Part shown: piece after piece, positions 1-11,800 of the stretch | Layout of the letters: the number at the start of each line of letters is the position of its first letter | How positions within the stretch are numbered: position 1 is the first letter of the stretch | Assembly: GCA_038049695.1 (NCBI GenBank) | Contig: CP142452.1 | Location: 79,162,501 to 79,226,500 of the forward strand | Length of the DNA: 64,000 nt | Direction: 5' to 3' | DNA from: Cinnamomum chago | Taxonomy: Eukaryota > Streptophyta > Magnoliopsida > Laurales > Lauraceae | The notes under the pieces: model-generated | What the model was told of the DNA's origin: nothing | Databases searched by the model: none | Seen by the model: only the letters and a program-made list of their open reading frames with translations | Program-made: the position numbers and the translations under genes

Positions 1-1523
1 ATGCTTTGTGCAATAAAATGTTTGTTAAGTGTTTCTCAATGAGAATATGAGATAATTTGGTGGTGGTCAGACTGTAAATTGAAATGCTTGGGCATAGTTT
101 TTATTATTGATTATGACGAATTATATTAAAGAAAATCAGCATAATAGTGTTTTATTTTGAAGTTCCAATGGGGGAAAGGAGTCAAGGAGTCACTGTGAAA
201 TTATTTGTGTCGTACTTGTTATTCAATAAGAACATGGAACAGGCTGATTGCTAGGTCATTGTTTTCAATTTCACATGGAACCTTGTTTCAGTTTGACTAT
301 TTGAGGTGAAACATGTTGACTTGTTCAGTATTTCAGATTTTAATTTTTTATTTACTTATAGGAAAAATACTTTAAAAATCTCAAAAATATATGGTCAAGT
401 TTTAGGACAATCTGGGTTAGCACATTTCGGATTATTTTAGCACAAAACTTAAAACAAAATAGTAAAAAAAAAAAATTAATGGAATGTTAATCCTCTTAGC
501 CTGGGGTGCAACCTGGGTCATGTTAAATCTAAGTCTGCATGAAAATGCAATTCAGTCTAAGCTTGTCCATACTTGGCTTGGGCTTGGGATTGGGATTGAA
601 TATGAAGGGTTGAGTGAATTCAGGCAGGGCTTTGGTTCAGACCAAAGGTATGTGGCATAGTGCTACCACACCTAGATACTTCAAAAACTGGCATTCATTT
701 TTCATGTGCAAAATATGTGTCTCTGCCATATCCTTGGCATCCCCTTGCCGACCCCTATTTGTCTACTTGTTGGGCCGGGGCTTGACAAAGGTTTCAATCA
801 GACTAGGATCAAGCTCGGCCTAAGTTACACGCATAAATGGATATATGAGCCTGGGCTTGATGCGAGCTTGAACCTCGACTCCATTAGCTCATGAGTCTTG
901 CTCGCATAAATGTACATACAGCCATAAGCCCAACCGCAAGCCTTCGTTCGGCCCACTTCGACTGTAAATGTACAAAAATATGCACATGGGCATATTCTTA
1001 TTTGAGACCGAAGACGAGCCAAGCTGAAGCCCAAATTTGATATGGGCTCGTTATAATCAAAGCTTGAGGTGGGGTCGTATTTTAGTAAATTGAGGACAAG
1101 CCAAAGCTCGAGCCATGGATCAAGTTATGGAACTCAAGTTGGGCCGTGTGCAGCTTATTATACCTCTGGATCAGGGAGTTGAGCTTGAATTTGGGCCAAG
1201 CCTGGCTCATCTATACGTTTAGTTAATAAATGAACATTGTGGGGAGAAGGGTATCGGAGTTAATGTTAGAATTGCTGGTCCATATGGTTGTTGGAATCGA
1301 CGGGAACTTCTGTGCATTTCAGTGTGAGATAGATCCTGCGAACTTACGGTAAATGCTCTCACATCTTTTGAATGATCAACTAAGGCTCTCATCTCCCTTA
1401 TATAGAACAATCCGGAAGAGTAAACCCTACTACGTATTCTACCCCTCCTCGAATCACATGACGTGGGAAATTAGCCAACCCAAAGTTAGATGCCAATCCA
1501 GAACTCTTTGCGAGAGTCTATCC

Positions 1524-1843
1524 ATAGTTGTCAATTCCGTTTTGGTCATTATTTCGGTTTGGAATATTTCGGTATTTTGGAAATTGGGCAAAATTTTTCG
1601 GAATAATAAAAAAAATATAATATAAATTATGCATGTTTCATCATATGAATATTGAGAAAAAAAATTTTAAAAAAGTAAAAATTGTGCTACAAATTGAAAT
1701 AGACCGGAATTGACCAAGATTGACAACTGGAACGGGCAGCAATTGACCGAAATTCAAACCGAATTTTTTTAGTACCCATTCCATTTCGATTGGAGGACCA
1801 GAACGAAAAATTCCGGCCGAAATGAAATGGAAATGACAACTAT
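1524..1843. mobile_element. MITE-like element with terminal inverted repeats
   Basis: The left end reads atagttgtcaattccg and the right end is close to its inverse complement (ggaaatgacaactat). The arms enclose about 290 bp of AT-rich sequence with further weak self-complementarity. This is the layout of a non-autonomous DNA transposon. The superfamily is not clear because I could not identify a convincing target site duplication. Confidence 0.5.
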
Positions 1844-2190
1844 GGTCTGAGCCCTATCCAAACTCTTCAAGGGTCACATATTAAAACTTTAATGGGAGAT
1901 TCACTCTTGGTCTTGGCCATATGCTTAAGCCGACGGGGGTCCCATACTCCCGTGGCAGGCTGGCCACCCGACCTCTTCAATTAATACAAATGCAACAAGA
2001 AGATTCTTTCATGAAAATGTTCAGTGGTAGGGGAGATGTCTCAAAATGGACAAATAGTTAAGGGCTTTCTGTTTTTCACTCGGTAGATTTTTTTTATTTT
2101 TTATTTTTTGGGTAGAAAAGTTATGGGCTTTCTTGAAAACTTAAATAGCTGATGCGGTCCTTACTAAAGTATAGAAGTTGGCTAGTATTG

Positions 2191-2583
2191 ATTACGGGGA
2201 GAATGTTCTCTTACGAGCACACCAAATGTGCAGTCTAGCTGGACTGGGTTGGTTGGGCAACCTTTGATCAATTCAGCCCCTCTTATATTGTTTTCATTCC
2301 ATAATCCGACACGAGACCCAATAGAACATGTGAACTACATGTTGCTAGTATGCAGTCCAACCCGTAGAGCCCATGTAGATGCATACCTATAGGGGGGCGG
2401 GTGGTTTGGAATTCAATTCAACAATGAGTGAAGGTTCAATGAGATTAAAATTGAACCTGATGCTGCATTATGGGATGATAAGAGTATCAAAGATGCCGGA
2501 ATGATCAAAGGTGGGGCCCAAGTGATCCCCATAGAGCTAGACTGCACAATCAAACCGCTGATAAGAGAACATTTTCCTGTAAT
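2191..2583. mobile_element. TIR element, about 390 bp, non-autonomous
   Basis: The left arm (attacggggagaatgttctc, followed by a block ending near gtgcagtctagct) pairs with the right arm, which inverted reads attacaggaaaatgttctct and continues to gtgcagtctagct. The arms are about 50 bp with several mismatches, so the copy is old. No coding sequence is inside. The superfamily is undetermined. Confidence 0.5.
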
Positions 2584-3374
2584 ATGAACCGCTCAACATA
2601 TGCTCATATATTAATTGTGTTTTCAATCACACATGACATTTTATTCAACATGTGTAAATTTTACATATGTTAAAATTCACATATACAAATATTACATATG
2701 TAAATCTCATTTTCGTATTTTATACATATAAGACAAATAATCCGTAAGTGAAAAGTGGCCAAAACTACCATCTATAAAGCGATTAATGCAATATTAAATA
2801 ACTCCTAATTCATTAATATTTTCTTAATTTCTTGATTGAGAATATTATTAATTTTTTACTGATAAATTCATATGAGCAATTTAATTCAAAACCCAAGTTC
2901 AGAAATAACCCAAAGACATATATGGTAGCCTACTTAAATACAATGGAGGCCCAATGAAGCTGAGTGGGACCACCTTTCAAGGACAAATGACATGTTCGAC
3001 TTATCACTTCAGCCCTAAAAGGAATTATGTGGTGGGAGCCCAGTCAAAGAAAATAAGGAGAGGGGATGAAATATTTGTGGCTCTATTCAAAGGGAGTATT
3101 GAATTTCATAGTCAAAGAAATATGACTTGCAGATGCCGAAATGGAAGACCCACACCAAAAGAAGAATGTGTCACATAGGGAGGGGTTTGAATATCATTTT
3201 CCATAGTGTCAAGCCACAACTAACAAAGTCAATTTGTCACGGCCATAAATGCCGCAAAGTCCATGTGCTTTGTCAAAAAGACTAGGATGCAAATGGTCCC
3301 TTATGTCAGGAACCAATACAAAAAAATTTGAAGACATTGACTCATTTCTAATTTAGTTGAATTCCAATTTTCAT

Positions 3375-3604
3375 TAGTGGGCTTGAGCTGGCCGAGTTGT
3401 CACTACTACGGTTTCATCTTTTGGGTTTAGAGGTCTTGGTATCAACTCCTAGTCTCCTCTTTTTCAGGAATCGAATGTTGAGTCCACTAGTGCTATTATC
3501 TTGGGGCAACAGTGGTGTTTACCTGGCTTATCTCTAGATCCAGATGTATTAGTCCAGTTTAAAGGGTTGGAAACCCTCCGACAGTAAAAAAAAAAAAAAA
3601 AAAA
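3375..3604 (+). mobile_element. tRNA-derived SINE-like copy with poly(A) tail
   Basis: A box-A-like motif (tggccgagttg, near 3390) and a box-B-like motif (ggtatcaactcc, near 3436) lie about 50 bp apart, as in a Pol III promoter. The body ends with gggttggaaaccctccgaca followed by about 19 adenines. The 3' body resembles the repeats at 18655-18801 and 5408-5613, suggesting one family. The assignment is by pattern only. Confidence 0.45.
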
Positions 3605-3927
3605 CTCTAGACCTGGGTTCAGGTTCATCATATCAAACCTAAAATATACTTGGTTTTTTTTTTTTCCTCTGTGGTCCGGATTTGGTTGAATGAGTTAAGT
3701 CCAACCTTGCAATTGAAAAAAAAAAAACAAGTAGACCCAATCCAATCATCCATTTGTAAATAGGAACATGGACCCTTGAAGAGTGTGAGACATATATTAC
3801 TAGAAGCTGTTCTGAAAAGGAATAAATGGAAACTGAAGGGTTGGTCTTCACCAATTTTCTGTAGAAATCAGGCCATGGAATTCTCCAACTTGGTCATGCT
3901 TGGATTAACTCGAACAGCGCTGCTACC

Positions 3928-3975
3928 TGGACATACCCGGGGGACCGGGCCACGGTTCGGTCCCCCGGGTTGTCC
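3928..3975. repeat. GC-rich perfect-like hairpin
   Basis: An inverted repeat with arms of about 20 bp (core acccgggggaccg and cggtcccccgggt) surrounds a loop of about 9 bp. The GC-rich arms stand out from the AT-rich surroundings. It could be the core of a foldback element or a structured transcript; nothing around it suggests a gene. Confidence 0.5.
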
Positions 3976-5407
3976 AAGTCGACTTTCCCTAACTCGAAAA
4001 TATGCCTTTCAGTGGGAGGCATAAGCACATGAGCATGTTCATGAATTTGATGGTTCAGTTTACATCGGAGAGAGAGACAGAGGTAGTAAGGTCAACTTTG
4101 GACCCGGACAGGACCCGGCATGCATGTATGATATATTAGACCTGGACCCGGACTCGACCAATCCAAGTCAAGCCAAAGTACGTTATTACCATGTATTGTG
4201 AAATTCAGATTTTTTCTCCAATTTCTGCTACCTTCCTTTTAACATTTTCTCGTCTAATAAATACCCAGACACCCTCTCCAAGTCCTACAACCATCAGCGC
4301 TATATGATTTCAAAGATTGATCGCTGATTGTTTCCGTGGAGAAGGAGGCGCTCATCAGAGAGCTGCCCAATTGGCATTATTGTGTTACAATGTTAAAATG
4401 TAAAAAAGATTGGGGTGAATATATGATGAAAACTGTAGAAACAGAATATATTTAATAATGACAAGATTATAAAAAAAAAAAATAAGGAAAAGTTCTTAAG
4501 TGTAAAACAAGTCACAAATTAATTTCTAGAATAAATAAGGAATTATAAATAAATTATTAAATAATTAATAATGTGGGAAAATAAAATATAAAGATTAAAT
4601 AATTTTTCCACTTTAGATCTCTTATAGGGCCATGTTTTGAACTGGCCAGCTTCTCAACAGGGTTCCCATGTTTCATGTTTGCTATTAAATTAAGCAGACA
4701 GGTCTTCCAAGATTATCGGTTGAAAATTATTGATTTAGACCTCCCACAAATTTCGAGCGGGATCTATGTTTTTATGATTCAAGTGGATAAGCGTTCACAT
4801 GCATGGTTTTGTTGGTAATTACATGAATAGTTTTTCTAATTCAATGAGTAGAAATCTCCAATTATGATCTCTACAAAGACTCTGATCATGTTTCTGCTGA
4901 TTAAAATAGACATTAGTTTTCACAATTTTGATTAATAAATAGATATTGTTGATAGTCAATTTCAATTGGAGATTATGTCATTAAGCTCTCTTTTTGTGGA
5001 AATGCCTTTTTTTTTTTTATGATTCGAAATGTCTCTCTAATGAGGCCTATGTTTTTTTTTTTCCTTCTTTTTATGATTAAACAGAACATTCATCTAAATT
5101 TTTTAGGTGAAATTAGCGGATTAAGATCTAAAAAGATTCAGCATCTCTCATTAAGTTCAGAGAGGATTCCATCGTAGATAACCGTTACAGTTGACAATGG
5201 CTGCACTAGAATATGAAAGAATATATAAATATATAATTTTTTTTTAGAAAATTCATCTACAACTTGAGGACCCAGGGATCAATACCTAGGCATGTATGTA
5301 AGACTAATGTGCCGACAATACCACTCAACCGTAATTAGCAGTTCATTTACAACTTTAAATATACTCTTATATGTATTTATTCATACTCATGTATATTTTG
5401 CATAAAA

Positions 5408-5613
5408 ATGTCAACTCAGTTGGTAAATCAACTCAAGTTAACCTTAAGGGTAATTCATTTGGCCTAGGACGTACTATGACTTGCTCTCAGAGGTTGAGGG
5501 TTCGAAATTACCCTACCACATTGAGGCCACAGAGGATTTACCTAGCTCCCCCTGTGTCAATAGGGATTAATCTGGCCCTAAGGGCTGGGACACCCTCCAT
5601 TATAAATATAAAA
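5408..5613 (+). mobile_element. tRNA-derived SINE-like copy
   Basis: An A-box-like stretch (actcagttggtaaatcaact) is followed about 75 bp later by a B box (gggttcgaaatta). The body ends with gggacaccctccattataaa and an A-rich tail. The 3' end matches the consensus shared with the copies at 3375 and 18655. The internal spacing is longer than in a tRNA, so the head may be rearranged. Confidence 0.45.
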
Positions 5614-7462
5614 AAAGGGCTCAAATTAACTTAGTCAACAATCTCAAGCGCGAACCATGAGCTAATCAAGTTGAGCTAAACTGGCTAATTTGCTTAGTTC
5701 CCTCACAGCCAGTATCCAAGTTAGGTAGGTCCCATTCAACGCAGATAAGCTCAAGCTTGCCTTGATTAAGGCTTAGCTTGTGCTTTAGCTTAAACTCTAG
5801 TTAATATGTTATAGGGATCAAATACATACTTACACAATAAAACATAATTAATATAGTAAGCATGTATAATATTTAATTTATAGCTAAGAAGTATGATTAC
5901 ATTTTTGGGCCTCCTTTTGTTTTGATGCCATGGCTGCATCAAAGTACCTCTCACGAATTGTGTAAGAAGTGACTTTATCACTGACATAGATCTTAGAGAA
6001 TGTTAGAGAAGGTTGGACATGGAAAGGATGAATTATCTTAGATTAAATTATATTAGATTTTGGTTATATTAGGATGATGTAATCTAATCAGGTGAGTACA
6101 AGCTCAGTTGAGCTTAACTCTATTTATTTTTGTTCAAGCTAGAAGAATGCTTAAGCTTCTTAACTTTTTTTTACTTGAGAATCCTAAATACTAGTGTGTG
6201 CAAAATATATATATATAGAATAAAAAAGAAAAAAATCCTACATACTTGTGTGTATATATAAAATTAATAAAACAGAAAAAACTTTTACATATTAAACAAC
6301 TAGCGTGTATATATAGAATAAAAAAAGTTGCAGCTTCCAATCAAACACGTGACAATTGTCAAGATACAACGCTTGTACTTAAATTTTTACAAGAAAGAAC
6401 ACAAAGCTATATATCTTGCCAAAATGCTGCTAGACATGCACATGCTTTTGTGAGTGTAGGCTTCTAGCATATCTCCTGTACGCATGATTGTGATGTCTCT
6501 CTGCGCGTGGGTCACCAAACAAAGCATGAGTCGAAATACACAGAGAGAGAGAGAGACTATAACCGCGTTCTCTTCTTCTCGTGGCAGAGAAGTTCTATAC
6601 GTGTGGCAACGCAATACATACGAGTGAAGACTAAATAAAATACAAAAGAAATGAGAAAAGGCAGCAAAAGAGAGCAAGTGGAAAAGGGCAACCCCAATCC
6701 ATAACGCCTAACATTTCCAATTTTCAACAATGACAAAAGCAGTAGTAGAATAACACACGGAACAACTTGTTCAGAGTCTATATTTTAATGGATGTCATCA
6801 TAAAATTATACATTTAAAACACTACGTGGCACCGGATGTTTGATTTATGTGTAGTCCATCTAGATGTATGATAATCAATTAAAGGAGCATGGTAATAACA
6901 AGTTTGAATATAGGTGAAAGAAATGTAAGATATCAAGCTGAATAAATGATCTTAGTCTTGAAGTTTTATCTCGAAATTTAATAAATGATCTTAGTCTTAA
7001 ATTTTATCTCGAAATTTAATAATTATGTTTGTAGATTTCTTGAATGAATAGAACGTAGCATTCAGTGGATTGGATAGGACTGATGAAAGGTGGGCCAGAT
7101 AAGAAAAGCTCAAAAAAGTGCATAGGAATAGTGAAGCATTGAGGGTGATGGTGAAGTAAAAGACTGTAAGGTTATGGGCCACCATTCTTGGCCCTTCAAA
7201 ATGATTACAATTGTGCATGTGGGTTTTTTCTGCAGCTTTGGATAGATGTTGGTGGAAACTTGTACCAATCATATGATCCAATCCGTCCCTTTCAGTATAC
7301 ATCTAGGTCATCGATCAATATCCTGGGTTCATCTCTCTTTTCTGGTCCTTTAGGCCAGAAGGGCCAACTAAACAAATGGTCAGATGCAAGTTACCCATCT
7401 TAAAGATGGGCCCCACAAAATGTGCAGTGGTCTGCTGCACTACAATTTGGGTACTCCCACAA

Positions 7463-7468
7463 TATAAA
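7463..7468 (+). promoter_or_regulatory. Candidate TATA box of the ERF gene
   Basis: The motif tataaa occurs about 420 bp before the first usable in-frame ATG at 7884. It is followed by a plausible leader containing a pyrimidine-rich (CT)n tract at about 7531-7556, common in plant 5' leaders. The transcription start was not observed; this is inference from position. Confidence 0.4.
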
Positions 7469-7524
7469 CCCTAGCACAAAAGCTAAACCAAGCTTGAATC
7501 CAAGTCTACAGAGACAAGCCACAA

Positions 7525-7560
<36 letters not shown>

Positions 7561-7785
7561 GGTTTTCTTTATTAGGGTTCTTGACAACTTTGTTCTTTCT
7601 CTCTCTCTCTTTCCTTGTCTTCTTCTTCTTCAATCTTCACACCCACATACAGTAGAGACCTTCTCACTCACTTCATCCTTAATTACCAGAACCAGATCCA
7701 ATATCTAATCATCAAGACCGACCTCAAGTATGCGTTCCTGATCACACCTGATCAACTCAAACAGCTTAAAAGGTGGATCGAAGGC

Positions 7786-7917
7786 ATGGCAAGAGGCCTC
7801 TTCCTCCTGATATATCGGTGGAGAAAGAAGAAGAAGAGCAAACTCCAAGCCAACCCACCTTCACATCACGTGCCGAGCAGGACATGTCGGCCATGGTATC
7901 GGCCCTCACTCATGTGA
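7786..7917 (+). other. Out-of-frame ORF overlapping the ERF start
   Basis: This ATG (context gaaggcATGgc, G at -3 and +4) opens a 43-codon frame, shifted relative to the ERF protein, that ends at TGA 7915-7917, past both ERF ATGs at 7884 and 7893. If transcribed with the gene it would act as an overlapping upstream ORF and reduce translation of the ERF. Its product has no recognisable domain and is probably not functional as a protein. Confidence 0.4.
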
Positions 7918-8730
7918 TTAGAGCGAGCGAGGCCGGAGCAACGGCACCCATATCGGGAAATCCGGTGCCGGCGCCGGACTCGGGCTCAGGGGAACACCCA
8001 CCATCTCAAGAACAAGGTATTATCATATCTGTACTCATCATCGGTCACCACCATCCCTTTTAACACTCTAACCATGGGCTTGTAAGTAATTATCATCTTT
8101 CTTGTGGGGGTAACTTGGAATTGGGTGGCTTTTCGTAAGCTTCTGGTTCTCTTTTATCCGCTTCTTTCCTTTGTTTTTTTGTCGTTTAGACCAGGAACAT
8201 GATAACTGCCAACCAGGTCCACCTTATTTTAATGCTCTTCATATAATTGTATGTGACTTTTTATGTCTATTTTGTTATTAGTATGTATTGATCTCACTGT
8301 ATTGCGAGTTTATGACGTATTTGCTCACGTTAGAGGACCATCTTCGCCAACGGGTAGGGATGGGGGATCCATGCCTTTCATTGGGCTTGGCCCCTATAGT
8401 GATGAGTCTTGGGAGATCTTCCTTTATAGGTGTATGTGTTGCAGAGTTAATGAGTAGAGAGGCCTGATGGTCGGATCTTCAAGTTAAAGGGGTGTTTGTG
8501 AGTTTTGTTGTAGAGTGGATGTGAAAAGGATTTGAGTTTGTGAGCACGAGTCAAAACTTTGCAAAATCTAGGTCTCCTAACAATTTTAATGTCATTTGCA
8601 GTTGGTTTTCTGATTCAACCTGTCTCTCTATCTCCTCCACACAAACAAACGTACACTTGGTGATTACCAAATCTTGCTTGCTATTCATATACTCTCATTG
8701 CACTTGGATAATATTATCCAAGTTTGCATA

Positions 8731-8811
<81 letters not shown>

Positions 8812-11800
8812 CACATACACATTCTATGATGGTAAAGCTGATATTTACAAAGAGGTGGTAGCCATACACCCTCTTTCATTACGCTTGGATATTATCCAAG
8901 TCTGCATGAGCTCTCTCTCCCTCCCTCCCTCTAGACCGTTAACCATCAAAACTTGCATAAAATTTTGAGGCTTTTCCAAAAGTTTGCATTAGTTTCTACA
9001 CAACCTTGATTAGTAAGTTTATTCCCTTGATAAGTAAGTTTATTCCAACCTGATTTTTAACCAGAATTTCTTTAAATTGTCAAGTTCTCTATATCTATGT
9101 AACTTGCTTATTCTATTGTCCAAACCCCATGAATTTGTAGCAAAGGTTGAGGTGTAACCATTACTTCTCTCTCATATTAATAGGTTAATTCTTAGATTCA
9201 AAGCAGTTATTCTCATATTTTTTATGATATTATGAGCTAGCATAGACTTGTGCTTTTTATAATAGTTCCATTAGCTTAGTGATGGTTTTATAGTAGTTCT
9301 CTTAGCTTAGTGAGGTATCCTCCCCCTAAAGTTATCGAGCAATTGGGCGAATTCCTCCAATATAGTATTTCAGTTGATCAGTTGACTCTAGAGTAGCGTA
9401 TCCGAATTCAATTTGATTATGTTTTGCTTCGTATTGGGGTAGGATGACCAACTAATCCAAATGATAGTTGTTGCATATTGTATCATCGAATAAATCATGA
9501 TGTTTCTATAACATTGTTAATGATCTTAATAAAAAAAAAAAAAAAAAAAAAAACACTTACAAACCTTGCCAAACAAGTGCTAGGAGAAGAAAGCATGACA
9601 AACATTGAAGGTGAAAGTTATTTATTTTAAGTTAGTTATGCTTGTCCTCTTTTCTGAGCCCTTGTTTGGAAACTTGTTCAAAGTTTTAGATCAGGTTTTT
9701 GTTGATGTGTTTGTGACATTCATGATTAATTCTATGATCAAATTTGTGAGAACCTCTAGGGAATAGATTGAGTGGAGATAGGGTGGGTCCTGTAGCTCAG
9801 AGGATTAGAGCAAATGGTTAGTGTCAGGAGTTCGAGTCCTTCCTCGTCCACAACCGACCCAAAGGGGAAGGACTTTTCATTTACCTCTTGGGGTAGGAAA
9901 ATCATGATCGGGATAGTGGACGCAAAGCTATGGAGTAGGTTGGATTGTTGTGTTTCTTTATAACTTAAAACATTATCAATTTGAATCGAAAAACCAATTT
10001 TTGAAACTAAAAAAATATGATGAGGTATCCTTGTGACTTTGAGAAAAGGGGTGCCTAAGTGTTAGATTTGGCTTTCCACCAATTCACTTGTGATGGATGT
10101 GATTTCATGTGTTGGATTCACAAAAGGCGGCCTCATTGTTAAAAATTAGGGACCATGCATCTTGCCAAATACTAATATAACACAAATCTAATCTAATACT
10201 AATATAACTCTTCCAACATTATTCACAATATTTTCTATTACAAATACCAACTAATTTTAGTCCGAAGAAAGATATAATCAGACAAGACTTAATGATAATA
10301 AGATAAGAGTTACTTCACAAGATATAACCATTGTTCGTTCGATGTGCTAGGTAATAAGAAGAGCCCATTATTTATGGATTGTAGTTGGAATCAAATCACT
10401 TGAATTAGATGATGATAGGCACCTGCTTAAGGCCATTCAAATTGACTGTGTAGGATAATTTGTTTCAACTATCGATTTTGCAAGACTCTTAGTGATCATC
10501 ATTATCATCAAATCCAGCGATTTTGGGCCATTGACGATCCATTGAAATCCACCCTTCCAATGGCGCCAATATGGGACTTTTAAAGTAGTTCCAATCAATT
10601 TAAGGTGGAGTGCCCATGTGGGGCCTTCTGTAATCTCATCCCTCTCCTAACACTCCCTCTTGAATTGGCACCAAACATTGTTTAGCACTCTCCCGGACTG
10701 TATCCATGTTGTATTTACAGTTTAAAAAGGGGAAAAACTTCAGTACAATTAATGTTTTGAGAACATTTATGTGTGTGTACTTAAATAGGTGTACACAACA
10801 AAATCATCAAACGAGAGGTTCACATGTTACCCTGTGGAGCCTACTTGCGTCTCAGTTCCCACTTATCTTCTCATTCTCCTACCCATTCAATCATCATCAA
10901 GCCAACTTTCATCTTGAGTATAGTTACACTGACAATTAGATTAAACTACTACTTTTTCAAGTTGTTTATTTCTACTCTATCTTTAGGGCCTTGTAATGCG
11001 TATCTATGGTTATCAAAATAAATTGATTTAGCATCTCTGGTTCATAAATAGACCTTCAACATATCCCTTTTTGGAAGTGGCCCTGTGGGGTGGGGGGGCG
11101 GCGGGGAGGGGCGCTTACAAATTAAGTGGGAGAGAATCGTAGCTCATCAAGAAGGAAACCTCCTCCTCCTCTTCTTCTTCTTTTTTGTTCATAGAATTAC
11201 ACATTTACCTGCAAGGATTTTATTAGGACTACACATAATACAGTAGTATTCAGTAAACAGCATCATAAACACATATGATCACATGTAGCCAGCTACACCA
11301 TCTAGTTGGATTAGCGATTGAAAAAATGCATTATAAAGGTTATCTTCAGTGTCAACAAACCGTTAGATATCAAACTCCATTATAGTTTATATGTCTAGAT
11401 CATTAACTTAATCATGCTAGCAATCAGGCCAACAACCCATGAATAGTTGAGATGGAATGGTAAAATTACATCCAGCCTGTTGCATACGATCCTCTCTCCC
11501 TCCCTCTCTCTCTCTCTCTCTCTCTCACTGAATAGTCTAAACCAATCACCATAGCCATTTATTTTTAGGGCCCTTATGAGATAATTATGATGATTTGTTT
11601 CTATTCATCATCAATCTATGGAAAGTCTAAACCAACTATTCACTATGAATATGCAATAGGTTGACCATGCCACACATGGCAGGTGGTTATATTTAGTTTT
11701 TTTTTTTTTTCTACACTTGAGACTCGAACTTATGTACTCTCATTTACACTCATGTTCTTAACCATCCGAACAATGAATAACTAATGAAATCTCATATTGT

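Larger units (their letters stand above)
1..7440. other. Intergenic region with degraded repeats, no gene recognised
   Basis: No reading frame in this stretch resembles a known protein; the open frames are short and of low complexity. The sequence is AT-rich and carries several inverted-repeat elements and tRNA-derived SINE-like copies, listed separately. A short direct duplication of about 45 bp lies near 6940-7022 (repeated aaatgatcttagtctt). The stretch 1-1500 shows no structure I can name. Confidence 0.6.

Noticed and set aside
7773-8063. Reading frame shown as starting with Met at 7773
   Set aside because: The codon at 7773 is GTG, not ATG; the frame is real ERF coding sequence up to the donor at 8017 but the tail after it is intron.
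9785-9850. Functional tRNA-Arg gene
   Set aside because: The anticodon stem-loop is deleted, so it cannot be a working tRNA.
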